Shown here piece after piece: positions 25,972 through 33,462 of a DNA stretch of 39,773 nt. Position numbers and translations under genes: made by a program. The notes under the pieces were generated by a model. That model was given only the letters and a program-made list of their open reading frames with translations, was not told the DNA's origin and made no database searches. The DNA is from Gemmata massiliana (lineage in GTDB: Bacteria; Planctomycetota; Planctomycetia; Gemmatales; Gemmataceae): the NCBI GenBank assembly GCA_000531095.1, contig HG799472.1, positions 120,292 to 160,064 on the forward strand. The letters run 5' to 3'. The first letter of the stretch is position 1. Each line of letters starts with the position of its first letter.

Positions 25972-27900
25972 TCACTTGATTACGCCAACGGTGATGCGCG
26001 ACGGGTGCTCCGCGTCCCGATACACCTTGTGCGTCTGCTTCTTGAAGTCGCTCGCGTCCGCCTTGTAGATGTCGCAGAACGTTTGCGGGTTGCGGTCGAC
26101 CAGCGGGAACCACGTCGACTGCACCTGCACCATCAACCGGTGCCCCGGGCGCAGCGTGTGGAACACGTCCGGCATGGTGAACTTCACCTTCGTCACTTCA
26201 CTCGGCTTGAACGGTTCCGGCTTCTCGAAGCTGTTGCGGAACTTCCCGCGGAACGGCTCCCCGCGGATGAGCTGCTGGTAACCGCCCATCTTCACGCCGG
26301 TCGGGTTCGGGTCCGGGTCCGCCAAGTCGTCGGGGTACACGTCGATCACCTTCACGACCCAGTCCGCGTCGGTGCCGGTGGTGGAGACGTACAGTTCCAC
26401 TTCGATCGGCCCCGCGATGGTGAGGTCGCTCTTCAGCACTTCGCCCTGATACACCAGCACGTCCGGCCGCGCGGACGCGAACCGCTGGTCGGCGGTCATG
26501 TACTCCTTCACCATCCCGATGTCCGTCTTGTTGATGAACGGCACCGGCTTCGCGGGGTCGGATACGAACTCATCGAACGCGGGCGGTGGGGACGCTGAAT
26601 CGACTGCATCTTTTCCGAGATGTGCGTTCCCCCATAGAACGCCGCCGGGGTGAGGGTAGAAGCTCGTGGCTTTGGCCGTTTTCGGCGGCCACGCATCGTG
26701 CTTGCGCCACACGTTCGTGCCGGTCTCGAACACCCATGCCTTCGGGTGCTTACTCTCGCCCACCCCCTTCAAGTGGTACTCGAAGAACGGGAACTCGATC
26801 GTCTCGCGGTAGAATTCGGACGTCTTCGCGTTGAAGTTGACGTCGCCGAGGTGATCGCCCTCCCCGCGGCTCCACCCGCCGTGGACCCACGGACCCATCA
26901 CGAGATGGTTGAATTGGGGCGGGGCGTTCGCCTCCGCGTGCTTGTAGATTTCGAGCGCGCCGAACAGGTTCTCTGCGTCGAACCACCCGCCCACGGTGAG
27001 CACGGCCGGCTTGATGTTCTTGACGTGCTGCCGGATGTTGCGGGCCTTCCAGAAATCGTCGTAGGTGCCGTGCTCCATCACCTCTTTCCAGAACGCGATC
27101 TCGCCCTTGTAGTATTTCGCGTCCGCGTTCTTGATCGGCCCCATTTCGAGGAAGAACTTGTAGCCGTCGGGGGTGTCGTGCTCGAAGCGGTCGCGCGAGC
27201 CTTTCTTGGTCGGTTCCGGGCGGTTCTTGCCGAACCCGTACATGAAGTTGAAGCAGTGCGGCAGGAACAGGCAGCCGTTGTGGTGGAAGTCGTCGCCGAT
27301 GAACCATTCGCTCACGGGCGCTTGCGGGGAAACCGCTTTGACCGCGGGGTGTGCGTCGATCATGCCGCACACCGTGTAGAAGCCGGGGTACGAGATGCCC
27401 GTGATCCCGACCTTTCCGTTGTGGCCCTTCACGTTCTTGATGAGCCACTCCACGGTGTCGTAGGTGTCGCTGCTCTCGTCGATTTCCTTTCCCTTCTTCG
27501 CGGGGTTGTGCGGGCGGACGTTCACGAACTCCCCCTCCGACATCCACCGCCCGCGCACGTCTTGGTGCACGAAGATGTACCCGCTCTTCACGAACTGCGC
27601 GCTCGGGCGCAGCGCGTCCGGGTACTTGTCCGCACCGTAGGGGGCGACGCTGTACGGCGTGCGGGTCAGCATCATGGGGTACGTCTGCGCGTCGTCCTTC
27701 GGAACGTACACGGCCGTGAACAGCTTCACGCCGTCGCGCATCGGGATCTGGTATTCGTACTTCGTGTAGTTCGCGCGAATGTATTCTTTGAGTTCCGCCC
27801 CTGCGAGCGGCTTCAGCGCGACAGTAGGGCCGGGCTGTGCGAATACTGGCGGCGCGAACGCGCCGAGCGCAAATGCGGCGAACATCAACCAGCGCAACAT
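25972..27900 (-). CDS. Exported CocE/NonD family alpha/beta hydrolase (S15 type)
   Basis: The 642-residue protein has a signal peptide (MLRWLMFAAFALGAFAPPVF, then AQ). The alpha/beta-hydrolase domain begins at about 50 (IPMRDGVKLFTAVYVP). VHQDVRGRWMSEGEF and the nucleophile elbow GITGISYPGF (Ser170) are typical of the X-Pro dipeptidyl-peptidase/CocE/glutaryl-acylase family. The C-terminal third is a jelly-roll domain (about 480-640). Substrates in this family include acylated compounds and prolyl peptides; which is used here cannot be told. The start at 27900 has GAGGTGG upstream. It begins 20 bases after the PIN-toxin gene and may be the last gene of the aldo/keto reductase-antitoxin-toxin-hydrolase series. 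Confidence 0.9.
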   Translation of the reverse strand: MLRWLMFAAFALGAFAPPVFAQPGPTVALKPLAGAELKEYIRANYTKYEYQIPMRDGVKLFTAVYVPKDDAQTYPMMLTRTPYSVAPYGADKYPDALRPSAQFVKSGYIFVHQDVRGRWMSEGEFVNVRPHNPAKKGKEIDESSDTYDTVEWLIKNVKGHNGKVGITGISYPGFYTVCGMIDAHPAVKAVSPQAPVSEWFIGDDFHHNGCLFLPHCFNFMYGFGKNRPEPTKKGSRDRFEHDTPDGYKFFLEMGPIKNADAKYYKGEIAFWKEVMEHGTYDDFWKARNIRQHVKNIKPAVLTVGGWFDAENLFGALEIYKHAEANAPPQFNHLVMGPWVHGGWSRGEGDHLGDVNFNAKTSEFYRETIEFPFFEYHLKGVGESKHPKAWVFETGTNVWRKHDAWPPKTAKATSFYPHPGGVLWGNAHLGKDAVDSASPPPAFDEFVSDPAKPVPFINKTDIGMVKEYMTADQRFASARPDVLVYQGEVLKSDLTIAGPIEVELYVSTTGTDADWVVKVIDVYPDDLADPDPNPTGVKMGGYQQLIRGEPFRGKFRNSFEKPEPFKPSEVTKVKFTMPDVFHTLRPGHRLMVQVQSTWFPLVDRNPQTFCDIYKADASDFKKQTHKVYRDAEHPSRITVGVIK

Positions 27901-27920
27901 GAGTCCACCTCGGAACAAGA

Positions 27921-28373
27921 TTACGGGGCAAAAATCGTAACCCGTGCTGCAACCGCGGCGCGGGTGAGAGTGGCATCAATTGTGGCGAGAGGGAGAGCCG
28001 TTCGTAGTGCGAGTTCGAGATACGCAGCATCGCGCACAGAAATGTCATGCGCGCGTGCCAGGTCCAGCATTGTGGGCCACACCCGGAACGGCCCTTCGTC
28101 GTCGATGTAAAGACGGAACCCGGATAAGCCGGTGAGGAGGGCGTCCGCGCGGGGCCGGGTTGTTTCGCCGCGCTGCACTGCCGTCAGGAGTTGCTCCGCC
28201 ACGTCGAACGGCCACGTGGCGGTGGTCAGTGCAACACCCGACGCGAGTTGAGACCGAACGCGGTGCGTGTAAACGACGTACCGACGCGGGATGCCCCACG
28301 TCGCGACGACCGAAGCGTCCAGCACAAAAGACGGCGAGCGCGTGGTCGGCGGGGCGAACGTCGGGAAGATCAT
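27921..28373 (-). CDS. vapC: PIN-domain toxin, VapC type
   Basis: The 150-residue protein has the acidic residues of a PIN nuclease: Asp19 in FVLDASV, Glu60 in DVAEQLL, Asp115 in ISVRDAAYLELA and Asp133 in LATIDATL. VapC toxins use these to hold magnesium and cut RNA, usually tRNA or rRNA. The ATG at 28373 overlaps the last bases of the antitoxin gene (ATGA, 28370-28373), the usual translational coupling. It is preceded by an aldo/keto reductase gene and followed closely by a CocE hydrolase gene, an uncommon operon context. The RNA target cannot be deduced. Confidence 0.85.
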   Translation of the reverse strand: MIFPTFAPPTTRSPSFVLDASVVATWGIPRRYVVYTHRVRSQLASGVALTTATWPFDVAEQLLTAVQRGETTRPRADALLTGLSGFRLYIDDEGPFRVWPTMLDLARAHDISVRDAAYLELALRTALPLATIDATLTRAAVAARVTIFAP

Positions 28374-28651
28374 GCGGCGGGCGACTCCGGTTGCGCCCGT
28401 TCCCCCGGCGCGCCGGCGGGCGGGAACGGGACACCGTCTTCTTCGTGCCACTGCGCGATCAGGCGAGACAGTGTGCCGATTTGCTCCTGACGTGCGGCTT
28501 CTGTTTCCGGTGTCGGGGGCGCGAACGCGGGGGGCGTGAGTGCGGCGAGTGCGACGCCGTTCTGGACGATCACCACGTGCTCGCCACGGGCAACGAGGCT
28601 GATTAGTTCCGGTAACCGAAGGCACGCATCGGCCAGGGTGACAGTGGTCAT
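28370..28651 (-). CDS. Phd/YefM-type antitoxin
   Basis: The 93-residue protein starts TTVTLADACLRLPELISLV and continues GEHVVIVQNGVALAAL, the Phd/YefM N-terminal fold that dimerises and binds DNA. The C-terminal half, rich in Pro, Glu and Gln (PPTPETEAARQEQIG...), would be the flexible toxin-binding tail. Family members neutralise the toxin and repress their own promoter together with it. The ATG at 28651 was chosen over a start seven codons upstream because the domain begins here. It lies 17 bases after the aldo/keto reductase stop, so the TA pair may have no promoter of its own. Confidence 0.8.
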   Translation of the reverse strand: MTTVTLADACLRLPELISLVARGEHVVIVQNGVALAALTPPAFAPPTPETEAARQEQIGTLSRLIAQWHEEDGVPFPPAGAPGERAQPESPAA

Positions 28652-28668
28652 CGTTTTGCCTCCTGCGC

Positions 28669-29631
28669 TCACGCCGGGTTCGCTTTCAAGTACCCATCTA
28701 TCTCACCGATCTCGGCCGGCGTCAACCGCCAATCGGCCGCGCCGACCAGTTCCTTCAGTTGACCCGGCTTGCGGGCGCCCACAATAGCTCCGGTCACGGC
28801 CGGGTGGCGCAGTGCCCACGCGATCGCGACTTCGCCCGGCGTCCGTCCGTGTCGTGTGCCGATTGCTTTGAGTAGTTCGACGAGGTTCAGGTTCCGCGTT
28901 AGCAGCGGTTCCTGGTAATGCCTGTTCTTCTCCTTGCGCCAGTCGTCCGCGGGCATCGCCGCGATGCGTTCGCGCGTCATCGCGCCGGTCAACAGCCCGC
29001 TCGCCATCGGTGAGTACGCGATCACCCCGATGTTGTTTGCGAGGCAGTACGGCAGCACGCTCGCTTCAACCTCGGGCCGGATCATCGAGTACGGCGGCTG
29101 GAGCGAAGTGATCGGCCCGAACTTCGACACCTGCGCCATCTGCTCCGCGCTGAAGTTCGACACCCCGGCCCAGCGGATCTTGCCCTCCTCCTTGAGCTTC
29201 ACGACGGTCTGCCAGCCCTCGTCGATGTCTTCCGGCGGCTCGGGCCAGTGGATCTGGTAGAGGTCGATCACGTCCACTTTCAAGCGCTTAAGGCTGGCCT
29301 CGCACTCCGCGCGGATGCTTGCGGCCTTCAGGCTCTTCCCGATCTGCCGGTTCTGGTCCCAGATGCGAGCGCATTTCGTGAACACGTAAGGCCGATTCTT
29401 CACGCCTTCAAGCGCCTTCGCAACCACCTCTTCCGAGTGCCCCAGGCCGTACACCGCGGCGGTATCGATCCAGTTGATACCAAGGTCCAGCGCGCCGCGG
29501 ATCGTGGCGACGCTGTCCGCGTCGTCCTGCGGTCCCCAGCCGAACGCCCAGTCCCCGCCGCCGATGGCCCACGCCCCGAAACCGATCGTAGTGATATTCA
29601 GGTCCGAATTGCCGAGTCGCCGCGTCTGCAT
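28669..29631 (-). CDS. Aldo/keto reductase
   Basis: The 320-residue TIM-barrel oxidoreductase begins MQTRRLGNSDLNITTIGFGA. The catalytic tetrad is visible: Asp56 in WIDTAAVYG, Tyr61, Lys86 in FTKCARI, and a His in DLYQIHWPEPP. GPITSLQPPYSMIRP and TPGEVAIAWALRHPAVTGAI form the NADPH-binding half. It should reduce carbonyl compounds in the cytoplasm with NADPH; the substrate is unknown. ATG at 29631, since the frame upstream has no family sequence. It diverges from the phosphatase-superfamily gene with only a 57-base gap and is the first gene of a minus-strand series with a toxin-antitoxin pair. Confidence 0.92.
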   Translation of the reverse strand: MQTRRLGNSDLNITTIGFGAWAIGGGDWAFGWGPQDDADSVATIRGALDLGINWIDTAAVYGLGHSEEVVAKALEGVKNRPYVFTKCARIWDQNRQIGKSLKAASIRAECEASLKRLKVDVIDLYQIHWPEPPEDIDEGWQTVVKLKEEGKIRWAGVSNFSAEQMAQVSKFGPITSLQPPYSMIRPEVEASVLPYCLANNIGVIAYSPMASGLLTGAMTRERIAAMPADDWRKEKNRHYQEPLLTRNLNLVELLKAIGTRHGRTPGEVAIAWALRHPAVTGAIVGARKPGQLKELVGAADWRLTPAEIGEIDGYLKANPA

Positions 29632-29688
29632 TTTGTCACTCCTCGCTATTGTCCTGACGGACGGGCTTCGCCTCGATACCGTGTTCGT

Positions 29689-31068
29689 ATGCAACCAATC
29701 GTACTAATCAACGCGGTCGGCCTTACGCCCCGGCTCCTCGAACACGCCCCGCGCCTCAAGGCGCTCGCGGCGACCGGCTGGTACATCGACATGCCGGAAG
29801 TGATCCCGGCCGTCACCTGTACCGCGCAGGCCACGATCCTCACGGGCGTGATGCCGAACAAGCACGGGGTGGTTGCGAACGGGTGGCGGTTCCACAGCAC
29901 GAACGAGGTCCGGTTCTGGCAGCAGTCCAACCGGCTCATTCAGGCCGTGCCCGTGTACGAAACGGCCCGGCAGCGCGCGAAGGAACGCAACAAGGAGTTC
30001 AAGAGCGCGAAACTGTTCTGGTGGTTCAACCAGGGCGCCGCGGTGGACATCTCCGTGACGCCGAAACCGCACTACGCGGTGAACGGTAACAAGGCGTTCG
30101 GTATCACCGGTTCGCCGCCGGAAATCGCCGAGGGACTGGAGCGGGTACACGGTAAGTTCCCGTTCCCGTCGTTCTGGGGACCGATGGCCGGGCTGAAATG
30201 CACGCAGTGGATCGCCAAGGCCGCGGCCAACGTGATGCAGTTCGAGGAGCCGACCCTCACCCTCGTGTACCTCCCGCACCTCGACTACGACCCGCAGCGG
30301 TTCGGGCCGAGCGGCTGCGACATGGCGAAGTGCGTGAAGGAACTCGACGACGCCTGCGAGCCGATACTCGATATGGCGAACCAACTCGGCGCGCAGGTGT
30401 GGGTGGTGAGCGAGTACGGGCACTGCGACGTGACGCGCCCCGTGTACCTGAACCGCGCGCTGCGTGAAGCCGAATTCCTCACGGTGCGCGAGGGGCCGTT
30501 CGGCGAGCAGCTCGATTTATACGGTTCGCGCGCGTTTGCGGTGGTCGATCACCAGGTGGCTCACGTTTACGTTCGCGATTCCGAGGATTTGGCCCGCGTG
30601 CGCGCGGTTCTCGCTGCGGTCCCCGGGGTCGCGAAACTTTATGTTGGCGAGGAGCGCGCCGAACTCGGCCTCAATCATCAACGCAGCGGGGAAATCGTGC
30701 TCCTGTCCGAACCGGATGCGTGGTTCGCGTACCCGTTCTGGCTCGACGACAAGGTGTGCCCCGATTACGCTCGTGCGGTCGCCATCCACGCGAAGCCCGG
30801 TTTCGACCCGTGCGAACTGTTCTTCGACCCGCGGCTGTGGTTCCCCAAGCTCTACAGCGCGCGCCGGCTCCTCCAGAAGAAGCTCGGGTTCCGCACCACG
30901 TTCGACGTGGTTCCGCTGGACGCAGAAATCGTGCGCGGGAGCCACGGCCTGGCCGCGGCCGACCCGCTCGATCGCCCCATTCTCATCGGCCACGGCCCTA
31001 TGCCCGCCGCGAGCGTACCCATGACGCACGTGAAGGACATGCTGTTGACCGCGCTGGGGCTGGAGTAA
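29689..31068 (+). CDS. Alkaline-phosphatase-superfamily protein (nucleotide pyrophosphatase-like)
   Basis: The 459-residue protein has no signal peptide, so it should be cytoplasmic. PAVTCTAQATILTG (about 40-53) aligns with the nucleophile region of nucleotide pyrophosphatases, Thr43 being the nucleophile, followed by PNKHGVVANGW. YLPHLDYDPQRFG and VVSEYGHCDV supply metal-binding Asp and His residues. The usual first metal-binding Asp (xxDG) is replaced: the start reads VLINAVGLTP. From memory this is shared by a subfamily linked to the Ebo gene clusters of other bacteria. The sugar-isomerase-like neighbour fits, but no other Ebo gene is present, so this is a hint only. The substrate is unknown. 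Confidence 0.82.
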   Translation: MQPIVLINAVGLTPRLLEHAPRLKALAATGWYIDMPEVIPAVTCTAQATILTGVMPNKHGVVANGWRFHSTNEVRFWQQSNRLIQAVPVYETARQRAKERNKEFKSAKLFWWFNQGAAVDISVTPKPHYAVNGNKAFGITGSPPEIAEGLERVHGKFPFPSFWGPMAGLKCTQWIAKAAANVMQFEEPTLTLVYLPHLDYDPQRFGPSGCDMAKCVKELDDACEPILDMANQLGAQVWVVSEYGHCDVTRPVYLNRALREAEFLTVREGPFGEQLDLYGSRAFAVVDHQVAHVYVRDSEDLARVRAVLAAVPGVAKLYVGEERAELGLNHQRSGEIVLLSEPDAWFAYPFWLDDKVCPDYARAVAIHAKPGFDPCELFFDPRLWFPKLYSARRLLQKKLGFRTTFDVVPLDAEIVRGSHGLAAADPLDRPILIGHGPMPAASVPMTHVKDMLLTALGLE

Positions 31069-31088
31069 AGGCACAAAAGGCAGGAAGT

Positions 31089-31347
31089 GCCGCGGATCAC
31101 GCCGATGACACGGATCAGACAGGAGAGCGATTTTTAAGCCCCGAGAGGGGCGGAGGCGAGTAGCCAGGGGTGGAGCGAGCCACGCGAGCGCAACCCCTGG
31201 CGGGCTTCCTGCTGCACGTAACGTTGAGTTACTTCCTGGTCCGCCAGGGGTTGCGCTACCGCTTCACCCCTGGCTACCTGCTGTCGCCCCTCACGGGGCT
31301 TAAAATCACTCTCCTGTCTGATCCGCGTCATCGGCGTGATCTGCGGC
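31089..31347. repeat. Palindromic repeat element, copy B
   Basis: The left arm (31089-31152) and right arm (31285-31347) are complementary with four mismatches and one inserted base. The inner parts again hold GTAGCCAGGGGTG/CACCCCTGGCTAC and several CCAGGGGT/ACCCCTGG pairs, here more complete than in copy A. The 46-base core (31212-31257) is the exact reverse complement of 25804-25849. No coding frame is apparent. It nearly fills the 302-base gap between the convergent phosphatase-like and isomerase-like genes. Confidence 0.9.
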
Positions 31348-31370
31348 TCTTCCTTCCGTCTTTTCCGTCC

Positions 31371-32255
31371 TCAACCCGAAATCAGCTTCCGCAGTTCTTT
31401 GACGTGCTTCGGCACGGCGACCTTCGGGTCGTCCTTCCCCTCGTATTCCAGCGCGACGAAACCGTGGAAGTTCGCGTCCTTGAGGATCTTCACGACCCGC
31501 GCAAGGTCCGCGTCCTGGACCTTGCCGCCGGGGTACACTTCGGTCTTCACCTGTGACACCACGCCATAAGGGGCGATCTTTGCGATGTCCGCGTAGGGAT
31601 CGGCGGTTCTGAAATTGCCCGTATCGATGTTCACGCCCAGGGCCTTGCTCTTCACCGGTTTCACCAGGTCGAGTAGGTGCTCGGGCGTGTCGGTGATGCC
31701 GCCGTGGTTCTCCAGCGCGAGTAGCACGCCGTGCTTCTCAGCGACCGCGCAGCACTCGTTGATCGCAGCGACCACGCGCTGTTGTGCGCTCTCCAGTGTG
31801 TCGCCCTTTTCGAGTCCGCCGGCGAAGATGCGAACGGTTGTGGCCCCCACTTTCGCCGCGCGCACGACCCAATCCTTCACTTTCTGAATTTCCAGTTTGT
31901 ACTTGGCTTCGTCCCGCACACAGAAGTTGTTACCGACCGGTACGCCCGAGATCGCGAGCTTCTTTTTGGTGGCGTGCGCCTTCAGCTTCTCAGCGTAAGC
32001 ATCCGTCGTTTCGGTCCAGTAGTACGACGTGAGCTCGACCGCGTCGAGCGGCAGGTCGGCCGCGAGGTCGATGAACTCGAACAGCGTCATCGTCGGTTTT
32101 TTCAGATCGAGGAACTGCCGCATGCTGTACGCGGCCAGTGCGAGCTTCAGGTCCGGCTTGTCGCCGGGGCGCTTGATCGGGTCGATCGCGGCACCGAAAC
32201 CGGCGGACGCGACCGTGGCGGACGCGGCGAGAAACTGGCGGCGGGAAAGCGACAT
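31371..32255 (-). CDS. Tat-exported sugar-phosphate isomerase/epimerase-like TIM-barrel protein
   Basis: The 294-residue protein has a twin-arginine signal (SRRQFLAASATVASAGFG, about 4-21), then an AP-endonuclease-2/xylose-isomerase-like barrel: LALAAYSMRQFL, LPLDAVELTSYYW, LLALENHGGITD, LGVNIDTGNFRTADP and FHGFVALEYEGKDDPK. The Glu, His, Asp and Glu residues in these segments form the expected metal site. Export of this fold is common in planctomycetes; the substrate is unknown. AGGAG ahead of the ATG at 32255 supports the start. Divergent from the second DUF1559 gene; convergent with the phosphatase-like gene across copy B. Confidence 0.88.
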   Translation of the reverse strand: MSLSRRQFLAASATVASAGFGAAIDPIKRPGDKPDLKLALAAYSMRQFLDLKKPTMTLFEFIDLAADLPLDAVELTSYYWTETTDAYAEKLKAHATKKKLAISGVPVGNNFCVRDEAKYKLEIQKVKDWVVRAAKVGATTVRIFAGGLEKGDTLESAQQRVVAAINECCAVAEKHGVLLALENHGGITDTPEHLLDLVKPVKSKALGVNIDTGNFRTADPYADIAKIAPYGVVSQVKTEVYPGGKVQDADLARVVKILKDANFHGFVALEYEGKDDPKVAVPKHVKELRKLISG

Positions 32256-32352
32256 TGTGAAGCTCCTGAGTAGTGGGCAGCGCCGCTAGCTTACACGCAC
32301 GACAGGCGCGGAGCACACGAAACGTGTACTGATCGGGCCGTGTATCTTCACA

Positions 32353-32381
32353 TTTTCAACACAAAATGTTCTTCGGATAAT
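32353..32381 (+). promoter_or_regulatory. Candidate promoter of the second DUF1559 gene
   Basis: TTTTCA (32353-32358) and GATAAT (32376-32381) are separated by 17 bases and match the -35 and -10 consensus at four and five of six positions. The region is A/T-rich against a GC-rich background and lies 83 bases before the DUF1559 start. Confidence 0.35.
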
Positions 32382-32464
32382 AATGAGACTTTCTTGGCCA
32401 CGGCGGTAAGAATTCTACACCTCTTCAGTTCTCATTCGATCCTAAGTTTTGAACAAGGTGCTTC

Positions 32465-33361
32465 ATGCTCCAGCGCCCGCGTCGCGCTTTTACGCTCATT
32501 GAACTGCTGGTGGTGATCGCGATCATCGCGATCCTCATTGGGCTACTTCTCCCCGCGGTGCAGAAAGTGCGCGAGGCCGCGGCCCGCATGAGCTGCCAGA
32601 ACAATTTGAAGCAGTTCGGGTTGGCGATCCACAACTTTGAAAGCGCGAACGGCTTCTTGCCCCCCAGCCGGACGACCGTTCCGGCCAAGCGCTCGTGGAC
32701 GACGCTCGGGCTGCCCTACGTCGAGCAGGACAACGTCGCCAAGCAGTGGGATCTGAACGTGGCGTGGAACAGCGGAACCAACGCGGTCGTGTCGCAGACC
32801 TCGTTCAAGCTGTTCAAGTGCCCGTCGGCCCCGGACAGCCGGCGCACCACGAGCCTCGGCACGCTTGGGGCGGGGGACTACGGTTCGGTCAACGAGGTGA
32901 AGCCCGATTTCTGGCCCGCCAACGGGCTGACGTACCCCGGTGCGGGCGCGGCGGTCGGTGTGCTGGAAAAAGAAACGGCATCGAACTTCCCCCTGCGGGT
33001 CCGGATCACCGCGATCACCGACGGAACGTCGAACACGATCATGCTCGCGGAAGACGCCGGGCGCCCGAACGTGTTTATCCTGGGCAAGGACCAGGGGACC
33101 AACACGGCCGACGGGTGGGGGTGGGCGGACCCGGACACGGGGTTCAGCATCAGCGGGGTGACGAGCGGCACGAACAAGACGCCCGGCACCTGCGTCGTGA
33201 ATTGCACCAACGACAGCGAAATGTACAGCTTCCACACGGGCGGCGCGAACGTGGTTCTGGCGGACGGGAGCGTGCGCTTCGTTCGGTCCTCGGTGTCGCC
33301 GGTCACGCTCGCCTACTCCTGCACGCGCGCGGGCGGCGAGGTTCTGAACAACGATTGGTAA
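32465..33361 (+). CDS. DUF1559 pseudopilin-like protein
   Basis: The 298-residue protein opens with a canonical prepilin-like leader (RRAFTLIELLVVIAIIAIL) with Glu at the +5-type position, followed by the DUF1559 segment [36 protein letters not shown] and GANVVLADGSVRFVRSS near the C-terminus complete the family pattern. Its leader is the standard form, unlike that of the DUF1559 protein at 5621-6568. It is presumably processed by a prepilin peptidase and displayed on the cell surface. It stands alone, with its own candidate promoter upstream and a perfect palindrome directly downstream. Confidence 0.95.
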   Translation: MLQRPRRAFTLIELLVVIAIIAILIGLLLPAVQKVREAAARMSCQNNLKQFGLAIHNFESANGFLPPSRTTVPAKRSWTTLGLPYVEQDNVAKQWDLNVAWNSGTNAVVSQTSFKLFKCPSAPDSRRTTSLGTLGAGDYGSVNEVKPDFWPANGLTYPGAGAAVGVLEKETASNFPLRVRITAITDGTSNTIMLAEDAGRPNVFILGKDQGTNTADGWGWADPDTGFSISGVTSGTNKTPGTCVVNCTNDSEMYSFHTGGANVVLADGSVRFVRSSVSPVTLAYSCTRAGGEVLNNDW

Positions 33362-33378
33362 GCTGTCTGTTCTCTGCG

Positions 33379-33420
33379 GAACCCGGTTGGGGTGACTCGC
33401 GAGTCACCCCAACCGGGTTC
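33379..33420. terminator. Perfect 42-base palindrome, probable bidirectional terminator
   Basis: Bases 33379-33399 (GAACCCGGTTGGGGTGACTC plus G) are exactly complementary to 33400-33420, giving 21 pairs with no spacer in DNA. As RNA it would make a long hairpin with a tight loop, followed by GTTGTTG. It lies 18 bases after the DUF1559 stop and before the stop of a convergent gene. Confidence 0.6.
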
Positions 33421-33462
33421 GTTGTTGCGCCGGCCTTTCGACTTCCGATCACAGCACCGAGT

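Noticed and set aside
26650..28110. Long open frame on the plus strand opposite the CocE and PIN-toxin genes
   Set aside because: It crosses two well-supported minus-strand genes and has antisense-like composition without a domain.
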